A stretch of DNA of 64,000 nucleotides from Dama dama (taxonomy: Eukaryota; Chordata; Mammalia; Artiodactyla; Cervidae), in NCBI RefSeq assembly GCF_033118175.1, contig NC_083694.1:31260108-31324107 (forward strand), written 5' to 3'. Under the pieces are notes generated by a model. The model was not told the origin of the DNA. It saw only the letters and a list, made by a program, of their open reading frames with translations, and made no database searches. Shown here piece by piece: positions 56,786 through 64,000 of this stretch; the stretch's first letter is position 1; the number at the start of each line of letters is the position of its first letter. The position numbers were made by a program, and so were the translations under genes.

Positions 56786-57017
56786 GATGTTTTGTTAAGG
56801 TCACCATTCAACAGTGAATCTGTAAAAGGATTGTACTAAAAATTCGTGCAACCACTGGACTGACACACTCCAATTTTCTGTAGAAGAAATGTAATATATG
56901 CTTCAAGGTGGCCCTCAGACCATCTGAAAAGTTCAGGAGAGATACTTAAATCAAACATATGCTTACAGGTGCCACTAACAATTTTGGCAATTTAGGACTA
57001 TCTAAATTTGGCAATTT

Positions 57018-57232
57018 AGGGCTTCCCTGATGGCTCAGATGGTAAAGAATTTGCCTGCAATGTGGGAGACCTGGGTTCAATCCCTGGATCTGGAAGACCC
57101 CCTGGAGAAGGGAATGCCTACCTGCTCCCAGTATTCTTGCCTGGATAATCCCATGGATGGAGGAGCCTGGCAGGCTATATACAGTCCATGGGGTTGAAAA
57201 GAGTTGGACATGACTGAGAGACTAACACACAG
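57018..57232 (+). mobile_element. Bov-tA SINE
   Basis: GGGCTTCCCTGATGGCTCAGATGG through GAGTTGGACATGACTGAGAGAC; TTTGGCAATTTAGG occurs twice just before it (about 56982 and 57006). Confidence 0.94.
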
Positions 57233-57357
57233 AACTGTCTACTCAGTCACTGCATTTTTGTTTTATTTGTTTTGTTTCAACTTAACCAGCCCACATACCA
57301 AATAGCAAGCACTTGAAAAAACAACTCTGGGTATGTTAGCCCTGTCCTCAATATAAG

Positions 57358-57575
57358 GCTTCCCATGGGGCTCACTAGGTAAAGAATCTGCCTGTAATGT
57401 ACGAGATGCAGGAGAGGAAGATTTGATCCCTGGGGTGGGAAGATCCCCTGGAGAAGAGCATGGCAACTAGATCCAGTATTCTTGCCTGGAGAATTCCATG
57501 GACAGAGAAGACTAGCAGGCTACAGTCCATGGGGTTGCAAAGAGTTGGACTCGACTGAAGTGAATGAACATAGAT
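57358..57575 (+). mobile_element. Bov-tA SINE
   Basis: GGCTTCCCATGGGGCTCACTAGG through GAGTTGGACTCGACTGAAGTG. Confidence 0.92.
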
Positions 57576-58199
57576 GCAACATAAGGCCCTGCTTCCTGTC
57601 CCATTTCTATGTTCATCTGGCTGACACCTTCTTGAGTTTTTTCTCCTCTACTTCAGCCCCATGCTACCACTCATTATCTGTCCTTCAGAAACGGTCAGTT
57701 CTGGCTACCCTGATTAATACTCAGTCAGCTGCAGTGCTGCTCCTAGGCCACAGCGCCAGCCCAAAGCCAGGCCTGAGCAAGCCTCTTACAATGGGGAGCT
57801 GTACAAACTTACACGATACATCAATGTGACAGTGAGAAGGCAGTTCTCCAAATTACCATCTCCCACGGCAAAAGTTCTTTAACTGCTTAAAAACACCATG
57901 GGAATGTTTTGATGAGTGTGATCAAGGAGTTCTTCAACAAAGCAACCAATATAGCATTAATCCCGCAACATGCCATGATGCAGATGATAGAACAGCTGAG
58001 GCAGAAAATGAAGTAAGAAGCAGGGGTGTCAGTTCTAGGATGAACTAACAATCATGTAGTATTTAAGGAAACTAGTATTTAAGGAACCTAGAGCAACAAT
58101 CGAGCAAAAAGGACTGAGAACATCTCTGAATAATCTTGGCCAATGTTTATAATAAGGAAAGAGAGAAGTTGGTCTGATACATACATGAGCTTCATCTTG

Positions 58200-58221
58200 A
58201 AATATGGAGTACTCCATATTT
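58200..58221. repeat. Perfect 22-bp palindrome
   Basis: AAATATGGAGT followed directly by its reverse complement, no spacer. Confidence 0.95.
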
Positions 58222-58589
58222 AATTCCTTCAATTTCTAAGCTATTCCACAGTTATTAGCAGTTTTAAGCTTTATTAAACATCACTGTTTTTTAAAAAAAG
58301 TCTAGAAGGCTGACTACAACATTCCTTTGTTCCTCATTTCTGGGAAGTTCCCACTACAGTCTTTCTTTTTCTTTTGGTTTTCTGTGTATGTGTGTAAGAG
58401 AGATGATGAATTCTCTTTTATTCTTAAGCAGTTAGTCTTAGTTTTTAAATTTTCTTTTGTAAAAACTGAAATACAGCTGCAAAGCAAGCTATACAGAAGA
58501 TTGCCAATCATCCATTCCCAAATCACAAGCTGGACTGAAGTCCCAGGATAGTACAGTAGTAATCATTTCTGAAAAATGATTTTTTTTTT

Positions 58590-58627
58590 CAGTGCCTTGA
58601 AGGAAATGAGGTTCCTTCAAGGCACTG
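58590..58627. repeat. Perfect 16-bp inverted repeat with 6-nt loop
   Basis: CAGTGCCTTGAAGGAA, loop ATGAGG, then its exact reverse complement. A T tract lies directly on its left. Confidence 0.95.
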
Positions 58628-58776
58628 TGAAGTACAGATAGAAATTTAATACAAAGCAGTTCCATCTTGATTCCCACTTGAAAGTACTTTGATCATTAAG
58701 AAAGAAAGGTTACTGTTGCTCTTACCTACTTATGACATACTGAAGACTGAGTGAAAGGCAGAAATTAAGAAATACT

Positions 58777-59010
58777 ATAAGGACTTCAAAGGGTTTCCCT
58801 GGTAGCTCAGACAGTAAAGCGTCTGCCTACAATGCAGGAGACCCAGGTTCAATCCCTGGGTCGGGAAGATCCCCTGGAGAAGGAAATGGCAACCCACTCC
58901 AGTATTCTTGCCTGGAAAATCCCATGGACTGAGGATCCTGGGAGGCTACAGTCCATGGGGTCACAAAGAGTCAGACACGACTGAGCAACTTCACTTCATA
59001 AGGACTTCAA
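58777..59010 (+). mobile_element. Bov-tA SINE with intact target duplication
   Basis: SINE body about 58790-58997. ATAAGGACTTCAA flanks it at 58777-58789 and 58998-59010, a 13-bp perfect duplication. Confidence 0.96.
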
Positions 59011-59152
59011 GCTATCTTTTAAAATATATCCAATAAACTCAAAAGTTGTTAAATTTTCTCTCCAAAAAGTTTCAAGGGTCCTAATAAAACACCACAAACA
59101 TGGGCAGTCTGGTCTCCAAGCTGTGCCTGACCCTCTCCTTTTCAGCCATCCA

Positions 59153-59398
59153 ATGTTGTATCATGGGGGCTTCCCTGGTGGCTCAGAGAGTAAAGAGTCT
59201 GCCTGCAATGCAGGAGACCTGGGTTTGATCCCTGGGTCAGGAAGATCCCCTGGAGAAGGGAATGGCAATACACTCCAGTATTCTTGCCTGGAAAATTTCA
59301 TGGACAGAGAAACCTGGCGGGCTACAGTCCATGGGGTCACTGAGAGTCGGACATGACTGAGCAACTAACACTTTCACTACTTTCACTAGTGTTGTGTC
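59153..59398 (+). mobile_element. Bov-tA SINE
   Basis: Body about 59166-59388. GTTGTATCAT on the left and GTTGTGTCAT on the right are a target duplication with one mismatch. Confidence 0.94.
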
Positions 59399-60194
59399 AT
59401 ATATATCATATATTACAAAAGCTAAAACATCAACAGAGTAGCTTAAAATTGGTACCACAATACTACATTTTTCAATAGAGACCAAGACACACTTTTAATT
59501 TATCATATTTGGGATACAACTTCAAAAATTTCACATTAGAGTCATGCAGGAAATACTACAGTACAGTTCATTGAGGGCTCAGGCTTCTTAATTATGCTTA
59601 AAACTAGAAATCAAACCTAAAAAGTTTTGGCCACTCTTCAAAGTCAGCGTAACATTCAATATTTAGCATTCTGCATTAGTAAATTGAAAGAAACTGAACA
59701 CCAGCTTAGGCCATGGGAATAATACAAAGATTTTCATTGACAGTAAAAGTAGAAACCTTCCACAGTATACTGTTATTAAAGTAGAATATGAGTCAATGAC
59801 ATGCTGACAAAGCAGAAAACTGAACTGAAAAGGTTGACATTTATTTTAAGAGGCTAAGCACTGAAATTTAGGATAGAGACAAAGGAATATATAACTGGGC
59901 AAGAATTGAATTTCTAAATGACTGCCAGGCTTGGAATCAATGTAAACATTGCAGCTTCCTTTTAAGGCATTTTACTTATAACTCAGAAGGATAATATGAA
60001 ATCAATATAATAGGAAAAGGAAACCCTGTTTTTTATTTGCTGACTGGTTTTGCCTGACTAGTTTATCTTAGAATATCCTCTTCATCTGCATAACTTTGAA
60101 TATGCTTTTTCCATTTTAAAGTTAATCTTTCATTACATTCTTCTTATAATAAATTAATTACCAATATGGTTAAAATTGTTAATTAAAATTTCAA
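59399..60194. other. Intronic DNA, nothing recognised
   Basis: AT-rich. Confidence 0.5.
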
Positions 60195-60680
60195 TGTATT
60201 AAAAAGCAGAGACATCACTTTGCCAACAAAGTCTGTATAGTAAAGCTATGGCTTTTCCAGTAGTCATGTACACATGTGAGAGTTGGACCATAAAGAAGGC
60301 TGAGTGTCAAAGAATTGATGCTTCGAATTGTGGTGCTAGGGAAGACTCTGAAGAGTCCCTTGGACTGCAAAGAGATCAAACCAGTCAATCCTAAAGGAAA
60401 TCAATCCTGAGTATTCATTGAAAGGACTAAAGCTGAAGCTCTGATACTTTGGCCACCTGATGCGAAGAGCTGACTCATTGGAAAATACCCTGATGCTGGG
60501 AAAGACTGAGGGCAGGAGGAGAAGAGGGTAGCAGAGGAAAAGATGGTTAGAAAGCATTACTGACTCAGTGGACATGAATCTGAGCACACTGTGGGAGATA
60601 GTGAAGGACAGCAGAGCCTGGCGTGCTACAGTCCGTGGGGTCAAAAGAGTCAGACACAATTTAGCAGCTGAACAGTGTTA
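60195..60680 (+). mobile_element. BovB LINE 3' fragment
   Basis: GTATTAAAAAGCAGAGACATCAC through GAGTCAGACACAATTTAGCAGCTGAAC. Decayed frames. Confidence 0.92.
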
Positions 60681-61109
60681 GAGACGACTTAACAAACACT
60701 GTCAATTTCGATGCCTTCTTCCACTTCTCCAGTGGTAATCACTGTTAAATATTGTGATTATTCTTTTGCATCTTTTTCTACGCATGTATTCACCTGGTTG
60801 TGAGTGAGCCTCTAAAAAAATACAAATAGTTTCCTGCCAGGTATGTCTTTCTCATCCTTTTTCATTTGTTTCCTTCAATAACATATTTTGGAGCTTAGCT
60901 GAACATTAGTACATATAGATCTACTTCATTTTTTTTTTTTTTTACATAAAATTTCATACTTTATCTAAACTGAAGTCCAGTTATTCTTCTTTGAGGGATA
61001 TTTAGGATATCCCTCAAAGGGATATTTACATCTAAAAGGAAAACCTATTGTTTTCTTCTATAGTTCTATATTCACAATACTTCTGCTACCAGGTCTGTAG
61101 GTTTTCCAC
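60681..61109. other. Intronic DNA with a hairpin
   Basis: T tract at 60929-60942 and the inverted repeat 60989-61019. Nothing else recognised. Confidence 0.5.
60989..61019. repeat. Perfect 13-bp inverted repeat with 5-nt loop
   Basis: CTTTGAGGGATAT, loop TTAGG, then its exact reverse complement; a further GGGATATTT follows on the right. Confidence 0.95.
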
Positions 61110-61760
61110 ACGTAGCAATTCTCTAATTCTGAGTGGCTACTAACTCAATTCTGATACTAACTGTCTGGAGTTGACACAAACCCCACAGGTTAAGGCTCAG
61201 TCCCATAAAACAATCTCAACTTTAGGTTCCAATTTTAAGTCCCAGGTACCTTATATCTCTTCTGACCAATTGACCAAAAACCATAGGTTTCCATGATCCT
61301 TTCCAGTGCAAAATAATTTGCTAGAACAGCTCACAGAACTCAGGAAAGTGTTTTCCTTACTATTGCTCCCTTATTATAAAAGATTCAACTCGTGAACAGA
61401 TAAACAGAAGAGATCACTAGACAAAGGTATGTGGGAAGGTGTGTAGAGCTTCCACATCCTGTCTGGTGTCACATTCTAGTACTCAATGTGTTGACCAATC
61501 CAGAAGCACCCTAAACTCCATTGTTTAGAGTTTTTATTGAAGTTCCATAGGTATGATTGATTAAAGCATTGGCCACTGATGACTGGACTCCATCTCCAGC
61601 TCTCTCCCTTCCTAAAGGTTGGGAAGTAGAGACAAAAATTCCAATCTTCTAGTTACATGGATGGTTTCTGTGGCAACCAGCATTCCCATCCTTAGTCAAA
61701 AGTCACCTACTTAATATAAACTCATGGGCTTAATAACCTATTTCAGAAGCAGAGGACAAA
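61110..61760. repeat. Old interspersed repeat, family not named
   Basis: AATTTGCTAGAACAGCTCACAGAACTCAGGAAAG and CATAGGTATGATTGATTAAAGCATTGGCCACTG are well-known text of an old mammalian repeat whose name I cannot give with certainty. Confidence 0.5.
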
Positions 61761-61859
61761 ACACAAATGTTAGTACAAAAAACATACTTATTGCTTTTTC
61801 CACTTAGAAAAATACAGAAGTTTTAGGAGTTCCATGCAAAGAATAGGAAATGAAGACAA

Positions 61860-62175
61860 AAATATGTATTTCTTATCAAATGACAATATCACAACAGCAT
61901 TACAAATAATGCTGCAAATGAATTCCCTACAAATGCCCTATTATGGTATACATACATTCTCTAGTGTAGATTTTGAAACGTGTAATTTCACAATTTAAGT
62001 ATTAATGAATAGTGCTAAATTACCCTCAAAAGTAGTGTCAATCTATAGTTCCACCAGCAGTGTATGAAAATACAGACTTATTCATGGCTTCATCAATTCT
62101 TGAGACCGCTAGTCTTTTTAAAATTTTCACCAGTTTGATAGTTGGCATTTTTAAACTGGTATTTCCTTGAATGAG
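61860..62175 (-). mobile_element. L1 fragment, reverse
   Basis: AATAGTGCTAAATTACCCTCAAAAGTAG, then CAATCTATAGTTCCACCAGCAGTGTATG resemble reversed L1 text. A SINE follows at its end. Confidence 0.65.
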
Positions 62176-62372
62176 GTTTTGTTGGTGGCTCAGCAGTAAA
62201 GAATTCACATGTAATACAGGAGATGCTGGTTTGATCCCTGTGTCAGGAAGATCCTCTGGAGAAGGAAATGGCAACCCATTCTAGTATTCTTGCCTGAAAA
62301 ATCCCATGGACAAGGAGCCTGGTGGATTACAGTCCATGGGGTTGCAAAAGTTGGACACAACTTAGTGACCAC
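62176..62372 (+). mobile_element. Bov-tA SINE
   Basis: GGTTTTGTTGGTGGCTCAGCAG through GTTGGACACAACTTAGTGACC. TTTCCTTGAATGA on the left and TTTTCTTGAATAA on the right are a likely diverged target duplication. Confidence 0.9.
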
Positions 62373-62422
62373 CATTTTCTTGAATAATAACACCACCACC
62401 ATTTTCTTGAATAATAACAGAA
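62369..62422 (+). repeat. 27-bp unit in tandem at SINE tail
   Basis: ACCATTTTCTTGAATAATAAC occurs twice with a 27-bp period, so the right target copy was itself duplicated. Confidence 0.88.
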
Positions 62423-62439
62423 TGAATAGCTTAAATGAC

Positions 62440-63252
62440 AAAGTGACAACAAATAACAAATGTTGGCAAAGATGGAAGAAAAGGCAACTCTAGAGCACTG
62501 TTGGTGGAAATGTAAATTAGTAAGCTGTTAGGTAAAACAGCATGAAAGTTCCTCAAAAAATTAAAAGTATCAAAAGAACTACGGTACAAACCAGAAATCC
62601 CACTTCTTGGTAGTTTTCAGAAGAAAACAGAAACAGAAATCTAAAGGGATGTAGACGCCACTATGTCCACTGCAGCCTTATTTCCAATAGCCATTGTATT
62701 GAAGCAACATACAGGTCCATCAAAGAATGGAATAAAGAGGATGTGACATATGTGTATAAATACGCATGCATAAACAATGAAATATTACTCAGCTATACAA
62801 TGGCTGAATGAAATGAAATGAAATCTTGCCATCTGCAACAATATGGATGGACTTAGAGGGTATTATGCTAAGTAAAATAAGTCAGACAATAAAATATGAT
62901 TTCATTTATGTTTGGAAAATCTGAATAACAAAACAAATGAACTAATGTAACAGAACAGAAACAGAATCAGATACAAACAAGTGGTTGCCAGAGGGGAGGG
63001 TTTTGGGAAGATGAGTAAAATAGGTAAATGAGATTAAGATTATTTATTTTGTAACTTAAAACAAGTCAAAAGGATGAAATGTACAGCATGGGATATATAG
63101 TTAATAATACTGTGATAATTTTACATGGTGACAGGTATAACTAGACTTATTGTGGTGATCATTTTGTAATGTATAGAATTACCAAATCACCATGTTGTGC
63201 ACCTGGGGCTAACATGGTATTGTGAGTCAATTACACTTCAATTAAAAAAAAG
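62440..63252 (+). mobile_element. L1 3' end
   Basis: AAATGTTGGCAAAGATGG, CACTGTTGGTGGAAATGTAAATTAG and the 3' end GTGAGTCAATTACACTTCAATTAAAAAAAAG; complete at its 3' end with poly-A. Confidence 0.85.
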
Positions 63253-63539
63253 AATGAATACTTACTCATGCATTATCATCCTCTTTTATTGCTTACCAAT
63301 TCCTATCCTATACATACTTTGCAACTGGGAAGTTTTTCTTTTCTGTTTTTTTTAAAAGAAATTATTTATACATTGTACCAAAAATTTTGTTATATAAAAC
63401 ATAAATATTTTCCTATCTTTTAGTTTAATTTGCAATATTGTATCAAAAGTAATTTTTTGTTTTAATGGAATCAGATGTAACATTTTATTTCCCCTTCTGA
63501 CTTACTTTCCTCACCAAGCTCAGAACTTTATTAGCCCAA
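63253..63539. other. Intronic DNA, nothing recognised
   Basis: T-rich. Confidence 0.45.
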
Positions 63540-63665
63540 GTCCATAAAGATGTTTTTCTATATTTTCTCCTAATACTTTTGTAGTCTAGAACTCATATCT
63601 AGGTCTTTAAACCATCTTGAATTTACTTTTGTGAAGTATGATTTCATTCTTTTTTCAAATATAAA
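63540..63665 (-). mobile_element. L1 scrap, reverse
   Basis: GTCCATAAAGATGTTTTTCTATATTTTCTCC and GGTCTTTAAACCATCTTGAATTTACTTTTG match reversed L1 ORF2 text. Confidence 0.65.
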
Positions 63666-63676
63666 CAAGCAAATTT

Positions 63677-63800
63677 TTAACTTCTCTGAGACTCAGTTTA
63701 CTTAGTTGTAGAATGACAGCAATCTACTTACCTCATCGATACTTTACTAAGATTAAAAGACAATATGTTTTAAATTTCCTGGTATAATCCTTGGTATATT
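63677..63800 (-). repeat. MIR SINE, reverse
   Basis: CTCTGAGACTCAGTTTACTTAGTTGTAGAATG is the MIR core reversed. Confidence 0.7.
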
Positions 63801-63867
63801 AGAAATGTTTATTATACATCAGTTGCATCTGAAAATATATTTAACATACATTTAATAAATTGTCATT

Positions 63868-64000
63868 ACATGAAATAGTAGCATGCGTGATCGGTTGTGT
63901 CTAATTCTTTGCAATCCCGTGGACTGTAGCCTGCCAGGCTCCTTTGTCCATGGAATTTTCCAGGCAAGACTACTGGAGTGGGTTGCCACTTCCTTCTCTA
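63868..64000 (-). mobile_element. Bov-tA SINE, reverse, cut by window end
   Basis: CATGCGTGATCGGTTGTGTCTAATTC through CTGGAGTGGGTTGCCACTTCC. Confidence 0.92.

Larger units (their letters stand above)
57576..58789. other. Intronic DNA with palindromes
   Basis: Mostly unrecognised. It has perfect palindromes at 58200-58221 and 58590-58627; 58561-58581 is a smaller inverted repeat (AATCATTT ... AAATGATT). Confidence 0.55.

Noticed and set aside
1..64000. CRISPR arrays, operons or bacterial features
   Set aside because: No regularly spaced repeats; the spliced gene and ruminant retroposons show a mammalian nuclear genome.
53605..64000. Further upstream SDCCAG8 exons
   Set aside because: I searched for the expected preceding coiled-coil residues on the minus strand and found no convincing match; absence is by eye only.

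Overview
The window looks like nuclear DNA of a ruminant, most likely cattle (Bos) or a close relative. The evidence is the dense set of ruminant-specific retroposons: tRNA-Glu-derived Bov-tA/Bov-A2 SINEs on both strands, many BovB (RTE-clade) LINE fragments, cattle-type L1 3' ends and CHR-type SINEs. Older mammalian repeats (MIR, L2, hAT-Charlie, a MaLR LTR) lie between them. Nearly all open reading frames of 60-160 codons fall inside these repeats and are not genes.

One host gene runs through most of the window on the minus strand. Four spliced exons (53466-53604, 44588-44740, 25867-26001, 22896-23012) encode a continuous, in-frame coiled-coil segment that I recognise as SDCCAG8, a centrosome/cilium-base protein. 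The exons lie in the right order, the phases agree, and three of the four donors visible are canonical GT. The donor of the 53.5 kb exon is GC within an otherwise perfect consensus (AAG|GCAAGT), which indicates a GC-AG intron. No other exon was recognised, so roughly 1-22895 and 53605-64000 are read as introns or flank.

The 18.6 kb intron between the 44.7 kb and 26.0 kb exons holds the main accessory object: a complete class I (gamma-like) endogenous retrovirus at 35023-43479, antisense to SDCCAG8. It has two LTRs, a 4-bp target duplication (GACT), a primer-binding site exactly complementary to tRNA-Gly, gag, pro, pol, env and a polypurine tract. Gag, pro and pol are broken by stops and frameshifts and have lost key protease and RNase H residues. 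The integrase D,D-35-E triad is intact, and env keeps a 410-codon open frame ending at a stop just before the membrane anchor. The two LTRs differ at about 16 aligned positions (about 3% by eye), which suggests a fairly recent ruminant-lineage insertion.

The same intron holds a 5'- and 3'-truncated cattle L1 (about 30435-32712). Inside it is a short antisense copy of the exact 5' end of U2 snRNA, which I think is the most unusual item here. Other points worth attention are several perfect palindromes or hairpins (11450-11475, 47102-47125, 58200-58221, 58590-58627, 60989-61019), a minimal mariner palindrome (14351-14410), a diverged duplicated segment (about 11966-12060 and 12853-12945), and nested retroposon insertions whose target duplications can be read directly.

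I did not find a new multi-gene system. All coordinates of repeats are by-eye boundaries, usually good to about 5-20 bases unless a target duplication fixed them.
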